Assembly (NCBI GenBank): GCA_027579435.1
Contig: JANBPK010001691.1
Location: forward strand, 1-15,975
Direction: 5' to 3'
Length of the DNA stretch: 15,975 bases
Origin: Candolleomyces eurysporus
Taxonomy: Eukaryota > Basidiomycota > Agaricomycetes > Agaricales > Psathyrellaceae
This document shows, piece after piece, positions 1 to 8,195 of this stretch (positions are counted from its first letter, which is position 1; each line of letters opens with the position of its first letter). Below the pieces are notes generated by a model that worked only from the letters and a program-made list of their open reading frames with translations, did no database searches and was not told the origin of the DNA. A program made the position numbers and the translations under genes.

Positions 1-669
1 CCCTTGGACAGGATGAAAGAGGTGTCATTGTTCTTTCATGGATTTGACGATGGCGATGCCCTCGATATATTGGCAAGATGCGACTGGCCCGCTCTCAATT
101 CATTCTACCTTCGCAAACCATTCCCAAATAACGAAATGATCCGTCCGCTTTCTTCTTTCATCGGTCACGACTCATGCGCCCTCACATCGTTGAGATTGAG
201 TTATTGCACCATATCCCCCCAGCCTCTCATCGACCTCATGTCCGTGCTCCCGACGCTGATCCAGCTACACTTAGAGTACCCCTCGCTTCCGGAATTGCCC
301 TATCGTGATGAAGAAGAAGCTTCCGACATAATCGCTCGTCTCACCCCTCAACCGGACGGCACTCCTCACGCTTTACCTCAACTGCGTTTCCTGAAGTGGG
401 AAAGGAACACCGGATTTTCGGATATGGCCCTTGCCCAGCTCCTTCACCAACGATCGGCCTCCCCATACTCGCCAGTACCATTGAAACAAGTTCACATTTA
501 TTTCGCAAGGGAGATGCAAGAGGATATTCTCCCTATTTGCGCCGACCTTATAGAGGCTCGGCTTGACCTTCGTCTCAGGTACCCCCCATCATTCGATACT
601 TCTCGTAAGTCGAGCATAGGATACGTTCAGCCGCTGGATATAGATTATCGAACCTTTGGTTGGGATTGA
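1..669 (+). CDS. F-box/LRR-like protein, copy A (3' part only)
   Basis: This is the C-terminal 222 residues of a protein whose start lies left of the window; the frame is open from base 1. It aligns along its length with copies B and C from about B residue 356 onward. Shared blocks include LDRxKEVSLFF near the start, PDGTPHALPQLRFLKWERNT, SPYSPVP, MQEDILP, and the terminal DYRTFGWD just before the stop. The visible part is the leucine-rich, LRR-like region; the F-box seen in B and C would be upstream. The middle (about residues 25-110) differs strongly from B and C, while the tail is well conserved. No intron is needed. By family it should be a substrate receptor of an SCF-type ubiquitin ligase, but the substrate is unknown. 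It could also be a truncated gene, because its 5' part cannot be seen. Confidence 0.8.
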   Translation, partial: PLDRMKEVSLFFHGFDDGDALDILARCDWPALNSFYLRKPFPNNEMIRPLSSFIGHDSCALTSLRLSYCTISPQPLIDLMSVLPTLIQLHLEYPSLPELPYRDEEEASDIIARLTPQPDGTPHALPQLRFLKWERNTGFSDMALAQLLHQRSASPYSPVPLKQVHIYFAREMQEDILPICADLIEARLDLRLRYPPSFDTSRKSSIGYVQPLDIDYRTFGWD

Positions 670-1109
670 TCTCTTTCTCTTCTTTCCCTCCATTTCTTGG
701 TCAAGTGCCATGTGCTCCATCCAACTAAGTAGTGCCAGCGTCTTTGCTTTCGTGCCTAGTCTTTGTTGTCCCTCCTTTCGATCTTCAGCCCTTATCTCAC
801 TGTGATGCATTCAAACAGGTTCGTAGGACCTTTGAAAGAAATGCTTGCTTGTTTGTGCTCCGATTCTATTCATTGGCAACTATGTCAGAATTCCATAGCG
901 CAGGAAACTCTTTGGGGAGGCGGTGTCAGGTGAAACCGTTGAAACTTTTTGAGGCTCGATCAGGAGCCTTCATTGCTATCATTTCCAAATTCCAACGACA
1001 TAGCACGAGAAGAACTTCGCGAGTACGGTTGCGCGAAAAGGAATAAATATATAGTCCATCAGTGGTCGTCATACAATCCATACTATTGCGGTAGACAAAC
1101 GGGTCTGTG
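670..1109. other. Intergenic stretch: 3' flank of copy A and promoter of copy B
   Basis: No gene is recognised here. The stretch matches 3205-3674, upstream of copy C, in order and with moderate divergence, so it was duplicated with the gene. The open frames in it are short, not shared with the other copy and resemble nothing I know. Its right end carries the TATA box of copy B. Confidence 0.6.
1043..1054 (+). promoter_or_regulatory. TATA box of F-box copy B
   Basis: The sequence is ATAAATATATAG, about 215 bp before the start codon of copy B. The equivalent site before copy C (3597-3609) is also TATA-like, and the bases after it (CATCxGTGGTCGTC) are conserved between the two. Transcription would be expected to start roughly 30 bp downstream, which puts the ATG at 1110 inside the 5' leader. 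Confidence 0.5.
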
Positions 1110-1268
1110 ATGCTATTTGACTATGCTTGGATCGAAAGGCAAAGCGTTCGTGTTATCAGCCTGACCGACCGCTTGGGCTTCCTCGCCAATACTCTCGTAC
1201 ATCTGCAAGGTAAGTCTTCACAAGGTGGATACCTCAGCGTCCTAATATAGCCCAGAAGCGCTGTAAAA
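1110..1268 (+). other. Leader of copy B with upstream ORF and leader intron
   Basis: An ATG at 1110 opens 33 codons that run into a consensus donor (CAAG/GTAAGT, intron from 1210). Likely acceptors are the AG at 1255 or 1258, after a CTAAT branch-like site at 1242-1246. Spliced to either one, the upstream ORF ends at TAA 1264-1266, two bases before the main ATG at 1269. Copy C has the same arrangement. The leader is probably untranslated or a regulatory uORF; the intron is an inference from the splice consensus and its conservation. Confidence 0.4.
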
Positions 1269-3062
1269 ATGGATCGATCGCCAATTCCCTCAGTTCTTGG
1301 CACCAACTATGTGCCCACGGACGAAGAGTGCCGAATGATCACAGAATTCCTAGCTGCTCCGGAAAGGCAGCTCGTAGAAATGCAGGCCAAGATCGCCGAA
1401 CAAGAGGCAGCTCTGCAGAAGCTCAAGGGGAAATATGAAGATCTGCAAAGCAACGTCAAAGCGCATCGTGCTATTGTATCACTCATTCGCCGCCTTCCCG
1501 ATGATACTCTCCGAGAAATATTTCTTCACTGCTTACCTCACAATCGCTACCCCACGATGTATGTAGCCGAGCCACCTCTTCTCCTTACCCATGTCTGCGT
1601 GCGATGGCAGCAGGTGGCATTTTCCACCCCTCGTCTGTGGACATCTCTACATATCTCGGACTACCTGTACGCAGGCCTGACTCAAGAAAGCAAGCTGGAA
1701 TCTCGGGACGAGGGCATACTACAGTGGATTGGTCACACTGGTAGCATGTCCCTTTCGCTTGCTTTCCCTGCCCCAGAACTGAATCTGATGTACGACTCGG
1801 AGGCGCTACGTTGCTGCAACAACGACCTGCGGCGATTGCTTTCCGTGCTGTCACCGAGCTTCCATCGGTGGACGAGGGCAAATATCTTCCTGGAAGGGTC
1901 GAGCAGTGACCTTTTCAAAATCATCACATCACAAGACGGGGGAGGGAGAACACCATTTCAGTCGGTAGAGCATCTCAGCGTCCATTTTTCTCTACGCGAG
2001 GCGTTTGCAAGGGAGGACGAGCTTGAGCGCAAAGTGTTCATGCTCCTGAGAGAGCTTGGGCTCAACTCCAGCAAGCGTCTTAGGAAACTTGGATTGTACA
2101 TCGACGATTTAAACACTCTCCTACACACAGAGTCCCTGAGACTCGGTGACATCTTCCCTTGTGGCCAACTGGAAGTATTGGACCTCCAGGCTGACATTAC
2201 GCGTTATCAAAGCGCCACGATTCCTCTTGACCTTCTTCCCTCCGTCATTCAAGCCTGTCCCAAACTCGCTGTATTCAAAGCGAACATGGGAGTCCCACTG
2301 GGACCAATTCCACCGGTCTCAACCTCAAGGGTCCGCTTGGACAGGTTGAAAGAGGTGTCATTATTCTTTCAATTGTTTGACGATGACGATGCCCTCTGTA
2401 TAATCAGAAGATGCCACTGGCCCAGTCTCACTTCATTCTACCTTCGAGTGCCATTCCCAGACCACGTCGACATGCCCCTCCTTTCGGCATGTACTGATCA
2501 ATTTTCAACTCCCCTGACGTCTTTGAGACTGAGCTCCTTCGGCATAACGATACAAACACTCATCGACCTCATGTTTGCGCTGCCAATGCTGGTTCAACTT
2601 CACTTGGATCACCCCGCGATTTCGGATATACATATTTGGGCACGAAGATTAGACTACGACGATTACCAATTCGGTGTGGATGGAAGGTTGTTCGATGACA
2701 ACTTGATCATTCATCTCACTCCAAAGCCAGATGGGACTCCTCACGCCCTCCCTCAGCTGCGTTTCCTGAAGTGGGAAAGAAATACCGGATTCTCGGACAA
2801 GGCCCTCGCCCATCTTCTTCAACAACGATCGACCTCCCCATACTCGCCAGTACCCATGGAGCAGGTTCATATTTATTTCGGAAGGGAGATGCAAGAGGAT
2901 ATTCTCCCTGATTGCTCCAATCTGGTTGAAGCAGGGCTCGACCTTCGCCTCAAGTATCCTCCAGCATTTGATACTTCTTACGAGTCAACGTACCAGGAAA
3001 AGGACAAGAGTTACATCTGGCCGCTTGAAGCTGGCGACTATCGTACTTTCGGCTGGGATTGA
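1269..3062 (+). CDS. F-box-like / LRR-like protein, copy B (intact)
   Basis: A single uninterrupted 597-residue frame. Residues 1-25 are conserved with copy C (GTNYVPT-EECRMITEFLAAPE). Residues about 30-66 form a Glu/Lys/Gln-rich coiled coil. Residues about 70-127 match the mushroom F-box-like domain: IRRLPDDTLREIFLHCLP, then LLLTHVCVRWQQVAFSTPRLWTSL. The remainder is leucine-rich and LRR-like, ending in the invariant DYRTFGWD. F-box proteins of this architecture bind Skp1 and recruit substrates to SCF ubiquitin ligases; this substrate is unknown. The start was chosen because it follows the leader intron, has good context (AAAAATGG) and is matched in copy C. It lies in a tandem array with copies A and C on the same strand. 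The family assignment is firm, the specific role is not. Confidence 0.88.
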   Translation: MDRSPIPSVLGTNYVPTDEECRMITEFLAAPERQLVEMQAKIAEQEAALQKLKGKYEDLQSNVKAHRAIVSLIRRLPDDTLREIFLHCLPHNRYPTMYVAEPPLLLTHVCVRWQQVAFSTPRLWTSLHISDYLYAGLTQESKLESRDEGILQWIGHTGSMSLSLAFPAPELNLMYDSEALRCCNNDLRRLLSVLSPSFHRWTRANIFLEGSSSDLFKIITSQDGGGRTPFQSVEHLSVHFSLREAFAREDELERKVFMLLRELGLNSSKRLRKLGLYIDDLNTLLHTESLRLGDIFPCGQLEVLDLQADITRYQSATIPLDLLPSVIQACPKLAVFKANMGVPLGPIPPVSTSRVRLDRLKEVSLFFQLFDDDDALCIIRRCHWPSLTSFYLRVPFPDHVDMPLLSACTDQFSTPLTSLRLSSFGITIQTLIDLMFALPMLVQLHLDHPAISDIHIWARRLDYDDYQFGVDGRLFDDNLIIHLTPKPDGTPHALPQLRFLKWERNTGFSDKALAHLLQQRSTSPYSPVPMEQVHIYFGREMQEDILPDCSNLVEAGLDLRLKYPPAFDTSYESTYQEKDKSYIWPLEAGDYRTFGWD

Positions 3063-3168
3063 AGTTTCGCTGTCCTTTCATTCTTACCTGTAAATTTACC
3101 TGACGTAGATCTCGATAGGAACACCGCTATCCCTTCTTCTTTTGCGATTGTTAATGCTGTGCTTGGGT

Positions 3169-3204
3169 CTGGATCTAGAGTATCGTACATTCGGTTAGGA
3201 TTGA
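3169..3204 (+). pseudogene. 36-bp relic of the end of an A-type F-box gene (duplication junction)
   Basis: This stretch aligns without gaps to the last 36 coding bases of copy A (634-669), with about six differences. It would read L-D-L-E-Y-R-T-F-G, then TAG in place of the conserved Trp codon, then D and TGA. It sits about 105 bp after the stop of copy B, where the B flank stops matching the C flank. The sequence after it matches the flank of copy A. It is therefore the carried-over tail of the upstream gene at the tandem-duplication breakpoint, not a coding sequence. Confidence 0.75.
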
Positions 3205-3674
3205 TTTCTTTCTCCTTGTTTCTTTCATTTCTTTCTCAAGTGCCATGTCCTGCACACAGCTTAGACGTGCCAGTGTCTTTGCTTTCGTGTCTAGTCTTTC
3301 TTACCCCTCCTTTCGATCCTTAGCCCTTATCTCACTGTTGTCTATTGAAGCAGGTTCATAGGACCTTTGAAAGAAAAATTTCATTCGTTCATGCTCCGAT
3401 TCTATATTCTATTCATTGGAAGCCATGTCAGAATTCCAAAGCGTAGGAAATTCTTTGGGAAGGCGGTGTCAGGTGAAGCTATTGAAACCTTTTAATGCGA
3501 TCACAGATCTAGAGCGCTGAGTTCCAGCTCGACTCATCTCCAAATTCCAACGACATAGCACGACAAGAGCTTCGAGAGTACTTCTACGCGAAGAGGAATA
3601 TATATATAGTTCATCGGTGGTCGTCGTGTAATCTATACTAGTACGGTAGACAAAGAGAAGTAGAGGGGCCTGTG
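3205..3674. other. Intergenic stretch: promoter region of copy C
   Basis: No gene is recognised. It is collinear with 670-1109, with substitutions and small insertions. Shared landmarks are the CAAGTGCCATGT block, the CTTATCTCACTGT block and the AGGACCTTTGAAAGAAA block. It ends with the TATA box and presumed start region of copy C. Confidence 0.6.
3597..3609 (+). promoter_or_regulatory. TATA box of F-box copy C
   Basis: The sequence is AATATATATATAG, about 235 bp before the start codon of copy C, at the same relative place as the TATA box of copy B and followed by the same conserved bases. The TA run is longer than in copy B. Confidence 0.5.
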
Positions 3675-3843
3675 ATGCTATTTGACGATGCTTGGATCGA
3701 AAGGCAAAGCGCTCGTGTTATCAGCCTGTCAGGCTACTTGAGCTTCCTCACCAATGCTCTCGTACATCTGCAAGGTAAGTCTCCACAGGGTGGATACCTC
3801 AGCGTCCTGTTGACAGCGAATATAGCCCAAAGGCGCTGTGAAA
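3675..3843 (+). other. Leader of copy C with upstream ORF and leader intron
   Basis: The ATG at 3675 opens 33 codons up to the donor CAAG/GTAAGT at 3775. If the acceptor is the AG at 3831-3832 (58-bp intron), the upstream frame joins the main F-box frame without a stop, adding 37 residues before Met 3844. If the AG at 3824-3825 is used, it does not. Copy B cannot make the in-frame fusion. All codon differences between the two leaders change the amino acid, which argues against a conserved peptide. Confidence 0.4.
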
Positions 3844-5641
3844 ATGGATCAATCGCCATTCCACTCAGTCGTTGGAACCAACTATGTGCCAACGGAAGAA
3901 GAGTGCCGAATGATCACAGAATTCCTAGCTGCTCCGGAAAAGCAGCTCATAGAATTGCGGGCCAAGATCGCNGAACAAGAGGCAGTTCTGCAGCAGCTCA
4001 ATGAGCAATATGAAGGTCTGCAAGGCAACATCGAAGCGCATCGTGCCCTTGTCTCCCTCTTTCGACGTCTCCCTGACGATATNCTCCGAGAAATATTTCT
4101 TCACTGCTTGCCTCTNAACNGCAACNCCGCAATGCGGGCAGCAGAGCCACCCCTTCTCCTTACTCATGTCTGCGGGCGATGGCGACAGGTGGCATCGTCC
4201 ACCCCTCGCCTATGGACATCTCTACATATCCCGAACTACCTGTACGAAGGCCAGATTCAAGAAAGCAAGCTTGAATCTCGGGACGCGGGCACCCTACAGT
4301 GGATTGGTCGTGCTGGCTGCATGTCTCTTTCACTTTCCTTCACTACCCCTCAGGTCAGCTCAAGCCCCGTGGAACGAAGTTGGCGCAACACCGACCTGAG
4401 ACGATTGCTTTCCAAGCTGTCACCGAGCTTCCATCGGTGGAGGAAAGTGAGCATTCTCCTGGAAGGATTCGACGATGAACTCTTCAAAATCGTCGCATTA
4501 CAAAACGAGGGAGGCCAAAAACCATTCCAGTCAGTAGAGCAGCTCAGCATTCGTGTTTCTTTATACGACGGCACTCCTGTAACTATGCGAGAGCATGTAC
4601 GCAAATCCTCAAGGCTTCTGAGGGAGCTCGGACTCGGCTCCAGCAAGCGACTTCGGAGACTTGGGTTGTACCTCGACAAGCGAATTCCCCTGCACTCGGA
4701 ATCTCTGCAGCTCAGTAGCATCTTTCCCTGTGGCCAATTGGAAGTATTGGACCTCCAGGGCGACCTTTTGCCTCATGAAGGCGCCGGAATTGCTCCGAAT
4801 TTCCTTCCCTTCCTCCTTCAAGCTTGCCCTCAACTCGTTGTATTTAGAGCAAACGTCAATTGTGGCTTACGCGCCCGGATCCCCCCCAGTCTCAAGCTCA
4901 AAGACCCCCTTGGACAGGTTGAAAGAGCTATCCTTATTCTTTTATCAATCTGGCGGGTGCCATGCCAATGTCTCCGATATAATCGCAAGATGCGACTGGC
5001 CCACTCTTACTTCACTCTACTTCCGAGTGCAGCATCCAGTTAATGCTGACAGGAGCGAGCTTTCCGCCTGCACCAATGGATTTTCCATTCCCCTGACGTC
5101 GTTGAGACTAAGTTCCTTCTCCATACGGATGGGAGGAACATTCAAAGCGGTCATATTTGCGCTGCCAACGCTGGTTCAGCTTCACTTAGATCACCCTGCG
5201 CTTTCAACTTCACCTCATAGGCAACGAGGATTCGACCATTGTGACGAATTCGAGATGGATGCAGAGGTGTTCGATGACACCTTAATCATTCATCTCACTC
5301 CGAAGCCAGATGGGACTCCTCACGCCCTCCCTCAGCTGCGTTTCCTGAAGTGGGAAAGGAATACCAGATTCTCGGACAAGGCCCTCGCTCATCTTCTGCA
5401 ACAACGATCGACCTCCCCATACTCGCCAGTACCCATGAAGCAGGTTCACATTTATTTCGGAAGGAAGATGCAAGAGGATATTCTCCCTGATTGCTCCGAT
5501 CTGGTTGAAGCAGGGCTCGACCTTCGCCTCAAGTATCCTCCAGCATTTGATACTTCTTGCGAGTCAACGTACCAGGAAAAGGACAAGAATTACATCTGGC
5601 CGCTTGAAGCTGGCGACTATCGTACTTTCGGCTGGGATTGA
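3844..5641 (+). CDS. F-box-like / LRR-like protein, copy C (one-base frame change)
   Basis: Close paralog of copy B with the same layout: conserved N-terminus, coiled coil, F-box-like domain (RRLPDDxLREIFLHCLP, LLLTHVCGRWRQVASSTPRLWTSL), LRR-like region and DYRTFGWD tail. The frame from 3844 is lost at a run of seven C (4881-4887). The next frame then matches copy B from PPVSSS to the stop at 5639-5641. Counting six C gives 598 residues against 597 in copy B, with no other stop. Either the run is miscalled or the gene is a very young pseudogene. Five N (3972, 4083, 4116, 4120, 4126) are substitutions in place when compared with B. The middle (about 5040-5270) is strongly diverged, while the last 360 bases are nearly identical to B. 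Its function would be that of an SCF substrate receptor with unknown target. Confidence 0.75.
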
Positions 5642-6066
5642 TTTTTCGCTGTCCTTTCATTCTTACCTGCAAATTTACCTGACGTAGATCTCGATAGGAA
5701 CACCGCTATCCATTCTTCTTTTGCAATTGTTCATGCTGTTCTTGGTTCCTCGACCTCTATTCCGATCACTCGGCACTGTAATAGTAGACTCATCCCCCTT
5801 TTTTTTTTGAAAAAAAAGGCTACCGATAACTCACTCTTGTTACTTCAACCCCGATCATTCCCAGTCTACGAACAACACTGGATATCGTTCCCGTGCAATA
5901 AGAAATGCTTCAGGAAGATGACTCACACCATCCCGCATAATTAGTCGGAATTAAGAGAAACACTTCTCATTGTATACAGGTACACTTGAGTCTAGGACGA
6001 GTAAACGTGTCTCAGAGAGGTGACGCGTGACGTCGCAGCAGGTAAAAGCAAGAAACGGAATGGGAA
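5642..6066. other. Intergenic stretch between the F-box array and SF3B2
   Basis: The first 105 bp are the duplicated 3' flank of copy C; the rest is unique and has no recognisable gene. The two flanking genes converge here, so it should hold both 3' ends and polyadenylation regions. It contains the T/A hairpin at 5797-5819. Confidence 0.6.
5797..5819. repeat. Perfect 10-bp T/A inverted repeat
   Basis: CC followed by eight T (5797-5806), a three-base loop TTG, then eight A followed by GG (5810-5819) form a perfect hairpin. It sits about 50 bp past the edge of the duplicated unit, in the convergent intergenic region. It may be part of 3'-end signals or a chance low-complexity stretch. Confidence 0.5.
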
Positions 6067-8195
6067 TCAGAACTTGAAAGAATCCTTTCCCTTCTTCTCC
6101 CTGAGCCTCTCCCGATCTCTCTGCTCTTTTGCCTTCTTCTTGGCCATCTCCTGAGCCACCATATCCGAGAAATCTTCTCCGCGTCCTCCAGGTACACCCG
6201 CACTACCTCTATTGGCAGCGTCATATCTCTTGCGGAGGTCGTCTTCTGACATGCCTTCCAGCTCTGAAGCGTCCAAGGCAATGTCCACTCCGTTCTTTTT
6301 CTGTTCGAAACGGGGCATCAGCAAAAAGAATAACAAGATAGATCGGTAGGTAGGGACGAACCTTAGTCGAGCGCTCTTCTCCCAACACAGGAAGATTGGC
6401 ATTGCTCCCACTAGCAACAGCGCTGACATCGTACCCACGCTCGCTGCCCATAAGACCGCGCACAGAAGTCTGTTTCTCGGGGACAACGTGGTACAACGAC
6501 CGCGGACCAGAGGTCGATGGCTCCTCCGTCCTGTCGCGGCCCTTGCGCAGTTCCAAGAAATCTGGGGTCTCGAGTCCACCAGCGACGGTCGACACGACGG
6601 ATGCCATACCCGAAGGCGTCTCGAGGCCAGAAGGAGTCTGTAAACCATCCGCGGGGCCTGCTTCGGCCATCTCCTCTTCTTCTGACTCTTCTTCGCTTTC
6701 GTCCTCTTCTTCCTCCTCTGTAAAGAGCATGAGCGTGAGTAAAAACAAGAGGGACTGAGACGCACCTTCTTCAGGTTCAAGTTCACCCCAGAGTTCCTTG
6801 TTGATAGGCTCGCCAGTCTAAAAATGAGGTTAAAATGAGGTTAAAATCCGTCGGATATTGAAGCGCAAGACGACTCACATGATCATTGGACGCCTTGGGC
6901 AATACACCAAAGACGTCACCATACAGCGGCCGATTGTACTCGTCCAGAGGGGGTTTACCCCAGCCTCCCGGATGGAAGCCCCACTGTGCACCTTCGGGAA
7001 TGGGCGCGTTCAACCCAGGTATCCGGAGAGTAGGGTAGCTCGGCNGGGGGGCCGAATCGCTGCATGCTGATAAGCCAGGGCGGAGGTGCCAGTGGCGGAA
7101 TCGACAAGGCCTCCACGAGCTCTGGTGACAAATCACCTGGCTTCTTCTCCTTGAGCGACGTTTCAAATTCTTTCCCTTCATAGTACCTGCAACAATATCA
7201 GTTACAAATCAACCAAGATAAAACTCGGTGACTTACATTTCACCAAAGTCTGTCATCGGAGGCTTGGTCTGGAATTTGAAAAATGCGTCGTGCAGCTTTT
7301 GATAGTCAATATCAATCTTGCCCATCTTCGGCTGGACCCTCTCCCTCGTCTTGGCCTTGAGCGACATATTCGCCTCCTTTTCCTTCACCGCATCCCGCAT
7401 GGTCGCGATGCCCGTGTCCGCGATATACGAGGGCAACTGGAACGGGGGCTTCTCAATACCCCTCTTTCCCTGCAAATAATCGCGCTTGGCACTCCAGTGG
7501 ATCGGGATGGGGACGGTGTTGCGGTAGGATTTGAGGTGGAGAAGAAGACGGGGGTCAGCAGCCGTGACGTCCGTCCACTCGACGATTTCGGGTTTCTTGA
7601 CGAGCTGCTTAAGCTCTGCAACCGTCAACCTGTTCATCTTCCTCGCCTTCTTTTTTGAAAGTGGCTTTGCAGCGTTTTCCGCATCAGAATCGCCCTCTGA
7701 AGCCATGTCGTCATCGGAGTAGATGATTTCGCCTTTGGCGTTGGGTTCGCTTTTGACGGTGGTGGAGGCGTCCGGGGGGAGCTGGAACCGTGCAAAGACG
7801 TCCGCGAAAGCTTCCAAGCCGGGTGTTTTGAAGTCGATGTCGTCCGTCAACATCGAGTCGGTGGGTTCTGGCTTTACTGCGTCCACGTCCATGTTGCCCT
7901 CATCTTGCTGCTGCTGCAATGTCAATTATGATCAGCAAACCACGTCTAACAATACAACGCCCCGTCCACCAGAAACAAAAACACCATGAGAATGTGCAAA
8001 AATGAGATTTGGGCTACTCACTGCGGGTTCTGGGGTCGCCGTCGCCTCAATAGCCTTCTTCTGCTTCTGCTTCAGCCGTCGAAGCTGGTTCTTCGACTTT
8101 ATAGGTTTTCCACCCGTTAGCTCCTTCAGGGCTGCAGCTGAAGTGGGAGCTGGGGCGTTACCATTGACTTGTGATAGTGCTTCTGTAGAGGCCAT
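6067..8195 (-). CDS. SF3B2: Splicing factor 3b subunit 2 (SF3B2 / Sap145 / Cus1)
   Basis: Six exons on the minus strand: 8195-8022, 7913-7237, 7186-6879, 6817-6766, 6717-6362 and 6300-6067. All introns are GT-AG, of 108, 50, 61, 48 and 61 bp. The protein has 599 residues if N 7045 is dropped. Residues about 30-50 are Lys/Arg-rich (NQLRRLKQKQKK). Residues about 150-285 match the conserved SF3B2 core (DUF382): VAELKQLVKKPEIVEWTDV, LHLKSYRNTVPIPIHW. The proline-rich PSP region follows, with FHPGGWGKPPLDEYNRPLYG and then ELWGELEPEE. The exon 5 start is very acidic, and the tail is rich in Lys/Glu. SF3B2 is part of the SF3b complex of the U2 snRNP and helps anchor U2 at the branch site in the nucleus. 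The start at 8195 has a strong context (CCACCATGG) and precedes MASTEALSQ. It diverges from RPN8. Confidence 0.93.

Larger units (their letters stand above)
634..3168. repeat. Tandem duplication unit 1 (contains F-box copy B)
   Basis: Direct repeat of about 2.5 kb, paired with unit 2. It begins with the last 36 coding bases of copy A, runs through the intergenic promoter, the TATA box, the leader and copy B, and ends about 105 bp after the B stop. Every segment has a collinear counterpart in unit 2: the CAAGTGCCATGT block near 701, the AGGACCTTTGAAAGAAA block near 826, the TATA box and the leader intron. By eye, similarity is moderate in the promoter and first two thirds of the gene and very high at the 3' end. 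Confidence 0.75.
3169..5745. repeat. Tandem duplication unit 2 (contains F-box copy C)
   Basis: Second copy of the 2.5-kb direct repeat: relic of an A-type gene end, A-type flank, promoter with TATA box, leader with intron, copy C, and a 3' flank. The flank matches that of copy B up to about 5745 (GATTTTTCGC through the TTCATGCTGTTCTTGG block). The right boundary is approximate. After it the sequence is unique and leads into the housekeeping genes. Confidence 0.75.

Noticed and set aside
732..1046. 104-codon plus-strand frame between copies A and B
   Set aside because: The matching region before copy C does not keep the frame open, so it is not conserved as protein. It lies in the shared promoter region.
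3844..5641. Copy C as two separate genes (frames 3838-5043 and 4661-5641)
   Set aside because: The two frames are the two halves of one paralog of copy B, split by one base in a C run. No promoter or start context supports a second gene.
5797..5819. T/A hairpin as a bacterial-type terminator or transposon end
   Set aside because: The genes are clearly eukaryotic, and there is no matching inverted end or target-site duplication nearby.
6396..6758. 120-codon plus-strand frame with a Ser-rich tail
   Set aside because: It is the antisense shadow of SF3B2 exon 5; the Ser run is the complement of the acidic Glu/Asp tract.
7045..7045. True frameshift or pseudogene status for SF3B2
   Set aside because: Dropping the undetermined base restores the conserved sequence and splice phase, and SF3B2 is essential in other fungi, so an assembly artefact is far more likely.
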